Under the pieces are notes generated by a model. It was not told where the DNA came from. It did not search any database and saw only the letters and a list, made by a program, of their open reading frames with translations. The position numbers and the translations under genes are program-made. Below are positions 35,001 to 43,007 of a stretch of DNA of 64,000 bases, piece by piece (positions within the stretch are counted from its first letter, which is position 1; the number at the start of each line of letters is the position of its first letter). The stretch is from Kibdelosporangium aridum (lineage in GTDB: Bacteria > Actinomycetota > Actinomycetes > Mycobacteriales > Pseudonocardiaceae): positions 186,001 to 250,000 of the forward strand of contig NZ_FWXV01000012.1 in NCBI RefSeq assembly GCF_900176515.1, in the 5' to 3' direction.

Positions 35001-36263
35001 TTCCTTCGCCGCCGTGGCGAGTTCCTTGGCCGAGTCGGCGTGGGATTTGGCGGTCGCGTTCCACCGCTTGGCGTTCTCCATGTGCGCCTTGGCCTTCTCG
35101 GTGGCGTCCGTGGCCGCGGCCTCAGCCGTGATCGCGTCCACCGCGTGCACGGCCGTCTGCGTGGCCAGCTTGGCCGCCTCCGCGGACGCGCCCATGCCCT
35201 GCACGACCTTGGCCCACTGCGCGCCATGCGGCATCTGGTTCTCTACCAAGATGTTCGCCTGGGTACGCGCCACGTTCGCAGCACTCTGCGCCGCGGCCGC
35301 GTCCGTCACCGCGTATCCGAGCTGGCGCGCGACATCGTCCTTGGCCCGCTGGTACAACTCGGCGTGATACGTGCCCCCGGCCAGGTCCGCGGCCAGGACC
35401 CTGGCCGCCTCACGGGAGGCGTTCGCCGCCAGCGTCATGTCATTCGCCGTGCGCTCCAAGAATTTCAAGCCATCAGCGTGCGCGGCGAGCAACGCCGTCC
35501 GGGCACGCATCGCCCGCGCGGTCCGCTGCGCCAGCTCCGAGGCCGCCGCGGCCTCTTTGCGCTGCCGCTCCAGCTCCGCGAGCTGCCGTTCCCGCTCCTC
35601 GGCATCGCGCTGGGCCGCGGCCAGATAGCCGGTCCTGAGGAACTCCTCGATGGCCGCATCCCCTTGTGCCAGTGCCGCTTTCGCCGCCTTGGACACCTCA
35701 GGGCCACCGAGCTGGGCGGCCGTCTGCACGTGCGCCCGCCGACGGTCTTTCAGCTCCCTCTCGTGAGCGCCGTTGCGCCGATCCTCTTCGGCGGCGATAT
35801 CCCGGCCAAACGCCAGGAACTCCTCGCGGGCGCGCGCATCACCCCGCAGCGCACGGTCGACCGCGGCCCGGAACGCGGGGCCACCAGTGCCCGCCAGCGG
35901 CTGGATCTGCGCCCGGTTGGCGGCGTCAGCGTCTTCCTTGCGCTTCTTCGCTTTCGCCTTCGCCGCTGGATAGCCGACGTCGAAGAAGATCTGCGCCGCG
36001 GCCCGGTCCCCTGCTTCGAGCTTGCGCAGCGTCTCCCGTGCGGCCGTACGAACCTCTTCGTCCTCGCGGTCGGACCCGGCGATATCGGCGATCAGGTCCC
36101 GCTCCAGCTGCGCGAGCAGCTGCTCCTGATCGGGATCCGGCTCGTTCTGCACCTGGGACTGTTCCACGCGCTCTGGCGCGGCTGTCGCGCTCCCGTTGAC
36201 GATTCCCGCGAACAACGCGACAACCACAGCGAGAACAACCGGTCTTCTGGGTAATTTTTTCAT
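32031..36263 (-). CDS. secreted ALF-repeat/coiled-coil polymorphic toxin with C-terminal nuclease
   Basis: A 1410-residue exported protein. Residues 1-29 are a Sec signal peptide. Residues about 50-200 carry ALF-type helical repeats (GDARAREEFLAFGRDIAAEEDRR and GDAAIEEFLRTGYLAAAQRD). Residues about 200-1090 are an Ala-rich, very long coiled coil of heptad-like AADRA/AANEA units. A hydrophobic linker follows, and residues about 1270-1410 are a DNA/RNA non-specific endonuclease domain of the NS_2 type with HDKGHIIGAAF (catalytic His near 1313), NIVPQFRTVNR and YLEAKV. The coiled-coil stalk with a C-terminal toxin tip is typical of actinomycete contact-type toxins. The immunity gene follows at once. 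Confidence 0.88.
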   Translation of the reverse strand: MKKLPRRPVVLAVVVALFAGIVNGSATAAPERVEQSQVQNEPDPDQEQLLAQLERDLIADIAGSDREDEEVRTAARETLRKLEAGDRAAAQIFFDVGYPAAKAKAKKRKEDADAANRAQIQPLAGTGGPAFRAAVDRALRGDARAREEFLAFGRDIAAEEDRRNGAHERELKDRRRAHVQTAAQLGGPEVSKAAKAALAQGDAAIEEFLRTGYLAAAQRDAEERERQLAELERQRKEAAAASELAQRTARAMRARTALLAAHADGLKFLERTANDMTLAANASREAARVLAADLAGGTYHAELYQRAKDDVARQLGYAVTDAAAAQSAANVARTQANILVENQMPHGAQWAKVVQGMGASAEAAKLATQTAVHAVDAITAEAAATDATEKAKAHMENAKRWNATAKSHADSAKELATAAKEQALAAADAAARAKQARLDAETALTRAQAHAENVKRARTTAEVERNTAAEKRDEAQRWRDEAGRKRLEAEAKQREAAAQRAIAQREAGVAAAKRQDAEALQRTAAQKRRDAQAQEQIAADAAAGARAQEKTALDAMRHTQDLASQANQLRQQAEEASRSADTAEKKAKALEDLAQRAAGMADATPQAKEAARVAAQQARTDATTARQAANDARTAANDAGAAAEQSRAASIAADAAAGRSRAAADRAQAAASAARAAANEAEAAAEKSRAAANEAQAAAARANQAANQAETEAAAVHAEAIRANASAEEATAQEARAADNARKAVELANQAAWESVQALDAARRTQDEANASAIEAATAATQAGIATRSAAAATRSSSAIATPASTAIDLTSPFAESDVDADFVAMVAARARDLGDSHQRAANQAAANAAEQARQAAAAAETAQGEIAPAFHSASEAAKAAQEAAKSAAAAQVSAAAAAVDGAAARAAAAQANAVDAQAQADALAARAAANEAAADAALAGRAADQAEADARAARQAANNATRAADEARAAANRATRDADAARAAAAQAQIDADEARKSADRANEHALAAEESAKNAENYAREAEKSAANAEASAKNVEAMLAQMLEQLRREAEERNRREIEEVITDESEISGLTPEEEQALREARGQQGIDEFNTARANANKTLLSYIEAEGGQILLDLIGYTDAKRCFTEGDFIACVMTVLNAIPIARLAKVLSKIPEAVSTAVKIVKGLRTFKDVVTLGRRVAKQIKEYVQRYIKKCKTGIGSKAQGPRCDVDQEQLWDPTKSPKPGETRSNPIPFPLALHDPLFPKLEDEDKRRDKSCSAGTDRWEFNTKMHDFGPALRATGGAACVLKTSGIPGNPATPAGLDPSKHDKGHIIGAAFYGSNEVKNIVPQFRTVNRRWINLYLEAKVRRALKAGDRVYMAVLPYYGQDPAVPERMYFYAYGMKTDFRCIGMMENTETATKPADCLI

Positions 36264-36330
36264 GCCGAAGAAAGCCTGCTCTCCAAGCCGAAAGAGGGAT
36301 GAGTTATTTCAGGAGTTACTAAAAGGACAG

Positions 36331-37401
36331 TTATGCCGGGGCGGTCATTCGGGCATGGCCTTCGTCGGCCTCTTTTTCGACATTGACCCAGTGCAGCCGT
36401 TCACCATCGGCCACTGTGCCGTCACCCGTCCAGGCGCCACGATTCTTGTCGGCCGTTGCCGCGATCGCGGCCCAGACCGGATCGGAACCCGATTGGGCCC
36501 GCTCGATGACGGTTCGCCAGTACCGCGCCTGCTCGGCGCACGCCGCCGCTTCGTCTTCCCATGCCTGCCGCGCGACTTCGGCCTTCTCCTTGGTCGTCGC
36601 CCAAGCACGGGCGGCGACCGCACGAGCGATCTCGGCCGCGGTGCCGCTGGCCGCCAGCGCCTCACGCTCGGCATCCTTGGCGTCGAGGACCAGCTGCTGG
36701 ATCACCGCGTGGAACTGGACACCCGCCTCGAGGGTGCGCATCCGGTAGAGGTCGATGTCCAGCGCGGCCGCGGCCATCCAGTCGGACGCGAAGAACACCC
36801 GCAGGTCGGCCTCCGTGCCGCCGTTGCGCATCGCGTGCTGCGCGGCGAGCCGCACGTGCTGGCCGGGATCCAGCTGAGCCAGCAGCCGCACGAAGTCCCG
36901 ATCCACTTCGAGGATCTGCTGTTTGTGCTGCTCATCCGCCTCGCGAGCGGCGTCGTCCAGCGCCTTCGCCTCAGCGAAACCGACGCGGGCGAAGTGCTCC
37001 TGAACCACGGGGCCTTTCTCGATGGCTTCCAGCGCCGCGGCGTGCACTCGCGGCGAGAACTGCGCTGTGTAGACCTTGGCGATCCGGTGGGCGAAATCCT
37101 TGTTCCGCGCCTCCTGCTTCTCGGCCAGCCGCTTGGCCTCGTTCAGCCCGGTCAGGATGTACCTGAGCAGTGCCGCGTCACCATCGGCCGACCGCAGCGC
37201 CCGCCATGCCGATGCCCGGACGAGCTCCTGCGAGTGAATGAGCGCGGTCGTCCGGACAATGCGGTAATAGGGCGAACTCTCGATACCTGAAACACTCGCT
37301 ATTTCCGCCGCGGCTAGCCCGTTCGCCGCAGCGACATTAGTCCCAACGCCACTGATCAATACCGCAACAAGAAGGACATTGACCGTCAAGCGTAATTTCA
37401 T
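36331..37401 (-). CDS. secreted ALF-repeat helical protein
   Basis: A 356-residue protein with a signal peptide (MKLRLTVNVLLVAVLISGVGT). The mature part is helical and contains ALF-type units such as AIEKGPVVQEHFARVGFAEAKALDDAARE and NGGTEADLRVFFASDWMAAAALDIDLYR, followed by an Ala/Glu-rich helix. It has the N-terminal architecture of the adjacent toxin but no stalk and no toxin domain. It is 67 bases upstream of the toxin gene on the same strand, so it may be co-expressed. It could be an accessory or an inactive paralogue; function is unknown. Confidence 0.75.
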   Translation of the reverse strand: MKLRLTVNVLLVAVLISGVGTNVAAANGLAAAEIASVSGIESSPYYRIVRTTALIHSQELVRASAWRALRSADGDAALLRYILTGLNEAKRLAEKQEARNKDFAHRIAKVYTAQFSPRVHAAALEAIEKGPVVQEHFARVGFAEAKALDDAAREADEQHKQQILEVDRDFVRLLAQLDPGQHVRLAAQHAMRNGGTEADLRVFFASDWMAAAALDIDLYRMRTLEAGVQFHAVIQQLVLDAKDAEREALAASGTAAEIARAVAARAWATTKEKAEVARQAWEDEAAACAEQARYWRTVIERAQSGSDPVWAAIAATADKNRGAWTGDGTVADGERLHWVNVEKEADEGHARMTAPA

Positions 37402-37575
37402 CCCCAGTCCCCCCGGAATTGTGCGCAGACAGCGAAACTCGGGCGACTATGGCATACGTCGGAGTCACTCGTAAAGAACCCTTGTCCAGGGTTCAGCCGA
37501 GGCGGAAACGCTTTGACTAGCGCGCGTTAAATCCGAACACTTCGGGTCGCGCGTTCATCCAAGGGGAGGATGTCC
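37402..37575. other. divergent promoter region of the ALF-repeat genes
   Basis: This 174-base gap separates the two divergent secreted-protein genes and is less GC-rich than its surroundings. A -35-like TTGACT lies at 37513, but no good -10 was seen at the usual spacing. No palindrome or repeat stood out. Confidence 0.3.
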
Positions 37576-40500
37576 TTGAACAGATTCAGAGGTTCCGCCG
37601 TGCCCACGGCACGGCACCAGGGAGCCTTCACAAGATTCATCGTCGGCACCGCGATGGTCGCGGCTGCCGGCGTCGCTTTACCTGAGGTCGCACTCGCGGC
37701 GCCGCCACAAGCCGCGGCGGCGGCCGAGGACCCGTCGAACGATATCCAGCGGGCCGACGCCGCCGCGCTCGTGGGTGTCACGCTGGACCCCGACTGGCTC
37801 GGCCAGACCGAGCGCGGGTTCGTCGCGAAGATCTACTACAAGGCAGACGAGCTGGACCGCAACCGGCCACTCGAACCCATGCACCAAAAGAAGCGAGAGG
37901 CGGCCATCGCCGCACTCGCGATCGACGGCGAAGAGGCCAGCAGCCGGTTCATCAAGACCGGCATCCACGCGGCACACGCCGAAGACCACCGGCTCATCAC
38001 CGAGCGCAACGAACGCCGACGCGCGGAATACGAGACCAAGGCCAAGGCCCTGACCGCGATCTCCCTGCCGGTCAACGAGACCGTCCTGGCCAAGTCGGTG
38101 TACGACTTCATCGTCCACATCGACCTCAACGCACACACCCACAACAACATGGCCGTCCGGGCAGCCGCCCGGATCGCGTTGCAGGGCAACGCCGAGGCAC
38201 AGTGGGACTTCCTCAGGGTCGGCATCCACACCGAGCACAGGAACGACACCAACCGGCTGATCCAGGAGCGAGCCGACAAGACCGAGGCGGAGAAGGAGGA
38301 GCTGCGCAAAGAAGCCGCCCGGCTGTCCGTCGCGGGGTTCGCCATCCAGGTCGACTCCGCCGAAGCAGTGCGGCTGAGCAAGATGTCCAACCAGCAGTTC
38401 GTCTGGGCGGTCTGGAACGCCGCACCCAACGGCAGCGAGGTCTACAAATCCGCCGAGGCAGCCGTCCGCGTCTTCACCGAGGCCGCGTTCACCGCCTTCA
38501 TCAACGAAGGAGCAGTCGCCGCACGCCTGCGCGACATCAGAAACCACCTGGCCAGAGTGGACGAGGAACGCACCCGTCAGATCGTCGAGCTGCGGACCCG
38601 GGCGGACAAGAGCCTGGTCTACCCCGAATTGGTCAAAGCCGCCGACGCCGCCCTCGCCGGTACCCCGGATGACCGTACCGAGTTCCTGGCCACTGGGCAG
38701 TACCAGCACCGCACTCAGACGTTGCGGATCAACGCCTACAACGGTGTGGACTCCTACGTGGCCGATCACGGCGGTACACCGGTGATCGTGCCGTGGCGCA
38801 AAGACACCACCGAAGAGCAGAAGAAGCAGCAGCAGTGGAAGATCGAACCCGGGCTGAGCAACCCGGAATGCTTCTCCTTCCAGTCGGTCAGCCGCCCGCA
38901 CAACTACCTCGTCCGGGATACCGGCCGCTACCGCGGCGCACCGGATGACGCCCGGGTTCCGGTGAACTACGGCGTTGACGGCAAGGTCGCCCCGACCGAC
39001 GGCACCAGCCAGTTCAAAATCGACGCGACCTGGTGCGTACGCGGCAACGCGGACGCGATCGTCCTACGCCCTGTCGGCAACATGGAGAAATACCTCACCG
39101 TCACCGGCGCCGACCACGACAGCTTCACCAACATCCCCGCCAAGTGGGACGCCGAACCTCCGACGCCGCTGCTGCCGATGGACCGGCGCTACAACTCGGA
39201 CGCGAACCTGCGTACCAGCCTGGGCAAGCCGACCGGCGAGGCGGTCCTGGACGCGAACAACCTCGGCTACAAACCATACGAGAAGGGCCGGCTCTACCTG
39301 ACGTCCGACATGGTCAACACCGGCGGATCGGACTACCGGCGCATCACGGTGCACGTTGTCTACAATGGACCAGTCCTGGACAAGTTCCTTGCCGTCGGCG
39401 GCCCGAACGCCATTCAAGGTGAACTGTTCGACCAGGTGCCGACCAAGGACGGCAAGGGCCAGGTGATCCGGATCGGCAGGCCGGGCGGCGGATACTACCA
39501 CATCATCTGGGGCCCGCAGACGGGTGCGCACGTGGTCTACGGTGCCGTCGGTAACACCTGGGCGGCCTCCGGCGGGGAGATCGGCCCGTACGGCTACCCG
39601 GTCACCGACGAGATCACGTACTCCCCAGGGGTCGTCTACAGCCGGTTCACCGGAGGCACCATCCAACACTCGAGCTCCGGCATCAAGGAGATCAAGGGCG
39701 AGATCCACCGCAAGTTCGCCGCGCTGGGCTTCGAGGAGGGTCTCGGCCTTGCCTATGGCGCGGAGGCGCCCTTCGGCACCGAAGGCGCTCGCTGGCAGAT
39801 GTTCTCCGGCGGGTCGGTCATCATCACCCCGCGCAACGGCACCGTCGCGCTCACCGGTTCGATCGACCGGAAGTACCACAACGTCGGGCTCGCCAAACTG
39901 GGCTACCCGCTCTCCGACGCGCAGCCCACCGCGGACGGCGTTGGCAAGGTCGTCAACTTCTCCCTCGGTGGCGCCGCGATCTACCAGCACCCCACTACCA
40001 ACGCAAGTCTGGTTTACGGTGCCATCGCGACGAAGTACCGGGAACTCGGTGCGGAGCGGTCGTTCCTCGGCTACCCGACGTCCGACGAGACCGCTCTGCC
40101 CAAGGGAAGCCGTAACACGTTCCAGAACGGCCGGATCGACGCCAGCAACGATGGCGGTACCACCAACGCGTACCAGACCACGACGGTCACCCACAAGGCG
40201 GTCGAGATCAAGGGAGTCCAATCCGGACGCTGCATCCAGACCGCCGGTCTGATCGGCCAGGAGGCGTTGAACAACCTCGCGGCCATGGAACTCTGGGACT
40301 GCGTCGCCGGCGTCAAGCAGATCTGGGACGTGGTCAGCATGGGCAACAACGTCTACGGGCTGAAGAACCGCCACTCGGGCAAGTGCTTGGACCTGCGTCA
40401 GGGTGAACTGCACAACCTCAACCCGATCGTCCAGTACGACTGCCACTTCGGCAGCACACAGCAGTGGGAGTTCACCACCGCCGCGAACGGCACTCTCGCC

Positions 40501-40632
40501 CTTCGCAGCGTGCACTCGGCCAAGGTGGTCGAGGCCTACAACCCTCCGGATCATGGGAACGCGACGGCGGTAAGGCAGTGGGCCGACCGCGGTGACCCAT
40601 GGCAGCGCTGGACTCTGGTGCCGATGAACTGA
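37576..40632 (+). CDS. secreted ALF/AbfB/LGFP/ricin-lectin multidomain surface protein
   Basis: An exported protein of about 1018 residues. After a signal peptide, residues about 50-390 hold ALF-type repeats (GEEASSRFIKTGIHAAHAEDHR, GNAEAQWDFLRVGIHTEHRND, GTPDDRTEFLATGQYQH). Next is an AbfB-like beta-trefoil (FSFQSVSRPHNYLVRDTGRY). LGFP repeats follow at about 630-870 (IGPYGYPVTDE, LGFEEGLGLAYG, LAKLGYPLSDA, RSFLGYPTSDE), which bind the cell wall in mycolata and relatives. The C-terminal 140 residues form a ricin-type beta-trefoil (SGRCIQTAG, HSGKCLDLRQGE, QQWEF). TTG at 37576 is chosen because GGGGAGG ends 6 bases before it; the ATG at 37570 touches that site. No enzymatic domain is evident, so adhesion is likely. 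Confidence 0.85.
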   Translation: MNRFRGSAVPTARHQGAFTRFIVGTAMVAAAGVALPEVALAAPPQAAAAAEDPSNDIQRADAAALVGVTLDPDWLGQTERGFVAKIYYKADELDRNRPLEPMHQKKREAAIAALAIDGEEASSRFIKTGIHAAHAEDHRLITERNERRRAEYETKAKALTAISLPVNETVLAKSVYDFIVHIDLNAHTHNNMAVRAAARIALQGNAEAQWDFLRVGIHTEHRNDTNRLIQERADKTEAEKEELRKEAARLSVAGFAIQVDSAEAVRLSKMSNQQFVWAVWNAAPNGSEVYKSAEAAVRVFTEAAFTAFINEGAVAARLRDIRNHLARVDEERTRQIVELRTRADKSLVYPELVKAADAALAGTPDDRTEFLATGQYQHRTQTLRINAYNGVDSYVADHGGTPVIVPWRKDTTEEQKKQQQWKIEPGLSNPECFSFQSVSRPHNYLVRDTGRYRGAPDDARVPVNYGVDGKVAPTDGTSQFKIDATWCVRGNADAIVLRPVGNMEKYLTVTGADHDSFTNIPAKWDAEPPTPLLPMDRRYNSDANLRTSLGKPTGEAVLDANNLGYKPYEKGRLYLTSDMVNTGGSDYRRITVHVVYNGPVLDKFLAVGGPNAIQGELFDQVPTKDGKGQVIRIGRPGGGYYHIIWGPQTGAHVVYGAVGNTWAASGGEIGPYGYPVTDEITYSPGVVYSRFTGGTIQHSSSGIKEIKGEIHRKFAALGFEEGLGLAYGAEAPFGTEGARWQMFSGGSVIITPRNGTVALTGSIDRKYHNVGLAKLGYPLSDAQPTADGVGKVVNFSLGGAAIYQHPTTNASLVYGAIATKYRELGAERSFLGYPTSDETALPKGSRNTFQNGRIDASNDGGTTNAYQTTTVTHKAVEIKGVQSGRCIQTAGLIGQEALNNLAAMELWDCVAGVKQIWDVVSMGNNVYGLKNRHSGKCLDLRQGELHNLNPIVQYDCHFGSTQQWEFTTAANGTLALRSVHSAKVVEAYNPPDHGNATAVRQWADRGDPWQRWTLVPMN

Positions 40633-40652
40633 CAACCTCGTCAGGACAAGAG

Positions 40653-40684
40653 ATCTCCGGACACGCGGCGGCGTGTCCGGAGAT
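40653..40684. terminator. strong bidirectional hairpin terminator
   Basis: Perfect 14-base arms (ATCTCCGGACACGC and GCGTGTCCGGAGAT) around a 4-base loop, followed by a short T-rich stretch. It lies between the stops of two convergent genes. Confidence 0.88.
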
Positions 40685-40700
40685 TTCGTCTATAGCGGAC

Positions 40701-41936
40701 TCATGTGGCGTCGCGGGCCCTGATCCTGTCCAGTACGTGCATCGACGGCGACGCGGTGATGCCGTGCACGATGATCGAACCGATCACCACCATCGCCACG
40801 ATCCGCCACAACGCTTCCGGTTGAGTGAAATGCCCGGACGACACGGCGTACGTCAGGTAGAACAGCGAACCCACCCCGCGGACGCCGAAAAACGCGACCA
40901 CCATCCGTTCTCTCGGACCGGTACGAGCCCCGATCAACCCGACCAGCCCCGCCAACGGCCGTACCACGAGCAAAACAGCCGCGGCAACAAGAACTTCCTG
41001 CCATCGCACGCCCGCGAGCAACCCGGTCGCCACCGAACCACCGAGCAGGAAGATGATCAGGACGGTGAGCATCCGTTCGGTCTGCTCGATGTACTGGTGC
41101 AGAATCCGGTGATAGCCGTGTGATCGTTCGGCCGCACGCACAGTGCACGCGCAGACGAACACCGCCACGAACCCATATCCCTCAACCAGTTCAGTCAGGC
41201 CGTAGGTCAGGAACACCGCTGCCAGCGCGACAAACCCCTCAGCGTGTTCGGCCAGCCGGATCTTCTCGGAACGGACGCTGAAGAACATCTTGCCGAGCAG
41301 CCAGCCGATCGCCAGTCCGAACACCACACCGACACCCAGCCGCCACGCCACGTCGACGGCGACCCACTCCAGCACCCAGCCCGGCGCCGTCGTGGTCAGC
41401 GCGATCGCCAGGTAGGTGAAGGGAAACGCCAGGCCGTCGTTCAGCCCGGCCTCGGAGGTCAACGCGAACCTGGTCTCGTCGTCGTCCTGGTCCTTGTCGT
41501 CGGCGGGCTCGGCGACCTGGACCTCGGTGGCCAGCACCGGGTCGGTGGGCGCGAGCGCGGCACCGAGCAGGGCCGCGGCCGCGGCCCCCAGCCCGAGCAC
41601 CGCCCAGCCGAGCAGCCCGACGGCGAGCATCGACAGCGGCATCGTGATCGCGAGCAATCGCCAGGTCGTGGCCCATCTCCGCCAGCCGACCGGCCGGTTG
41701 AGGGCCAGCCCGGCGCCCATCAGCGAGATGATCACGCACAGCTCGGTCAGGTGCTGCGTGGCGCTGGCGTGTTTGATCGGGTCCGGATCGGGCAGGCTGT
41801 CGATCAGCGCGAACGCCACCGCCCCGACCGCGAGGAACACCATCGGCATCGAGACCGGTGCCTTGCCCAGCAGCCTCGGCAGCAACGCCGCTGCCAGCAT
41901 TGCCGCGCCCGCGGCGGCATAGACCAGTGCAGCCAT
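40701..41936 (-). CDS. cation/proton antiporter (CPA family)
   Basis: A 411-residue polytopic membrane protein with about 12 hydrophobic segments. The LGAALAPTDPVLATEVQV stretch and the TSEAGLNDGLAFPFTYLAI stretch are the hallmark acidic helices of Na+/H+ and K+/H+ antiporters of the CPA1 type, supplying the transport aspartates. A short charged insert (EPADDKDQDDDETR) lies between them. There is no C-terminal regulatory domain. It likely exchanges Na+ or K+ for protons. It stands alone apart from a tiny hydrophobic gene just upstream. Confidence 0.88.
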   Translation of the reverse strand: MAALVYAAAGAAMLAAALLPRLLGKAPVSMPMVFLAVGAVAFALIDSLPDPDPIKHASATQHLTELCVIISLMGAGLALNRPVGWRRWATTWRLLAITMPLSMLAVGLLGWAVLGLGAAAAALLGAALAPTDPVLATEVQVAEPADDKDQDDDETRFALTSEAGLNDGLAFPFTYLAIALTTTAPGWVLEWVAVDVAWRLGVGVVFGLAIGWLLGKMFFSVRSEKIRLAEHAEGFVALAAVFLTYGLTELVEGYGFVAVFVCACTVRAAERSHGYHRILHQYIEQTERMLTVLIIFLLGGSVATGLLAGVRWQEVLVAAAVLLVVRPLAGLVGLIGARTGPRERMVVAFFGVRGVGSLFYLTYAVSSGHFTQPEALWRIVAMVVIGSIIVHGITASPSMHVLDRIRARDAT

Positions 41937-41942
41937 GCAGCC

Positions 41943-42095
41943 CTATCGACGTGCCCCTCGGCGCAAGTACCCCCACGCGCCCGTGGCCAGGAACAGCACG
42001 ATGCCGATGATCGCCAGCCAGATCAGGCCCTTGATCGCGAACCCGAGTACGGACAAGGCCAGCCAGATCACCAGCAGCAAGACGATGAAGCCCAC
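41943..42095 (-). CDS. 50-residue hydrophobic protein
   Basis: Starts at a GTG preceded 8 bases upstream by GGAGGG. Two hydrophobic helices (GFIVLLLVIWLALSVLGF and GLIWLAIIGIVLFLATGAWG) end in a basic tail YLRRGARR. Short proteins of this type are common and uncharacterised in actinomycetes. It lies 6 bases upstream of the antiporter on the same strand, so co-transcription is likely. Confidence 0.65.
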   Translation of the reverse strand: MGFIVLLLVIWLALSVLGFAIKGLIWLAIIGIVLFLATGAWGYLRRGARR

Positions 42096-42210
42096 GGTAC
42101 GGCCCTCCGGCGCTCGATGATCACTCCGCCGACCGGATACCCCGCAGGTCACGCCGTCAACCAGGGTCGGCTGTCAAGCGGAAGCGGCCACGCGGTGCGA
42201 CCATCGAGTG

Positions 42211-42636
42211 ATGACATATCCGGAACCTGATCCGCAGCGGACCAGACCGTTACCTGGCCAGAGCGCAGGCCAGGAAGGTGGTCAGGCGACACCGGCCGCA
42301 GCGGAGGACGCCAGAAGAGCGCAGCGGGTGCGCACCGTCCGGATGGTCCGGGCGGCCATCACGTTCGTCTGCGGGCTGTTCGCGGTCGTGCTCGCCTTCC
42401 AGATCATTTTGGTACTCGCCGAAGCGAACCCGGACAACGGTTTCGCGTCGTTCATCGACGGCTTCTCCGGTGCGGTGTCGCTCGGCTTCGACGGGTTGTT
42501 CGCGCCGGACTCCGACAAGGCGGCGGTGCTGTTCAACTACGGCGCCGCGGCGCTCGTGTGGCTGCTGATCGGCGCCGCACTCAACTACCTGGTCCGTCGC
42601 TTCGCCTTGCCCGCGCCGAGGCCACCCCAGGCTTGA
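42211..42636 (+). CDS. small two-helix membrane protein
   Basis: A 141-residue protein with a charged, proline-rich N-terminus and two membrane helices (residues about 46-68 and 105-127). Between them is a short external loop with GFSGAVSLGFDGLFAPDSDKAAV. The ATG at 42211 follows a GTG at 42208 in the same frame. It resembles YggT-like or other small integral proteins but no family can be named with confidence. Divergent from the antiporter pair. Confidence 0.6.
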   Translation: MTYPEPDPQRTRPLPGQSAGQEGGQATPAAAEDARRAQRVRTVRMVRAAITFVCGLFAVVLAFQIILVLAEANPDNGFASFIDGFSGAVSLGFDGLFAPDSDKAAVLFNYGAAALVWLLIGAALNYLVRRFALPAPRPPQA

Positions 42637-42665
42637 GCGAGGTGCGGAATGGATATCCCGTGAGC

Positions 42666-43007
42666 ATGGCCGACTTGGATGACCCCGACCTGGATCAGCT
42701 CAGTGCGTTCGTGCTCGCCCGGCTCGACGACGACGAGCGCCGGTTCAACGCCGGTGAGCTGCCGTACCTCGACGAAGCCGAACGGCACGGCCGGATCCGG
42801 ATCATGTACGCCACCCAGGGCGAGGGCCTGTTGGTGGCGGCCGATCCGGTGGAGACGCCGGAGGAACGCGTCCCTGTCCCGTTTCCCGACAAGGTCGCGT
42901 TCCTCCGCGCGGAGGCCAGGGTCATGCGTGACCCGGACGTGCTGCGGCTGGTTGCTTCCGTGTACGACGCACACCCCGATTGGGACTCCCTACGGCTCGG
43001 CACGTAG
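42666..43007 (+). CDS. DUF6221-like small protein
   Basis: A 113-residue soluble, acidic protein: opening helix DQLSAFVLARLDDDERRF, and C-terminal RVMRDPDVLRLVASVYDAHPDWDSL. This pattern (an N-terminal AFLRARLDEDE-type helix and a C-terminal LRLLALPYADHPDY-type end) fits a common actinomycete family without known function. A GTG at 42660 is another possible start. Its 3' end overlaps the convergent AraC gene by 18 bases. Confidence 0.6.
   Translation: MADLDDPDLDQLSAFVLARLDDDERRFNAGELPYLDEAERHGRIRIMYATQGEGLLVAADPVETPEERVPVPFPDKVAFLRAEARVMRDPDVLRLVASVYDAHPDWDSLRLGT

Noticed and set aside
33041..35227. Minus-strand alternative-frame open stretches of Arg/Pro-rich sequence within the toxin stalk
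   Set aside because: They are shifted reads of the GCC/GCG alanine repeats, not separate genes.
34551..36254. Long plus-strand open frame (567 codons) opposite the toxin stalk
   Set aside because: Repetitive Ala-rich coiled-coil coding naturally gives an open antisense frame of Leu, Gly and Arg; no domain or start signal supports it.
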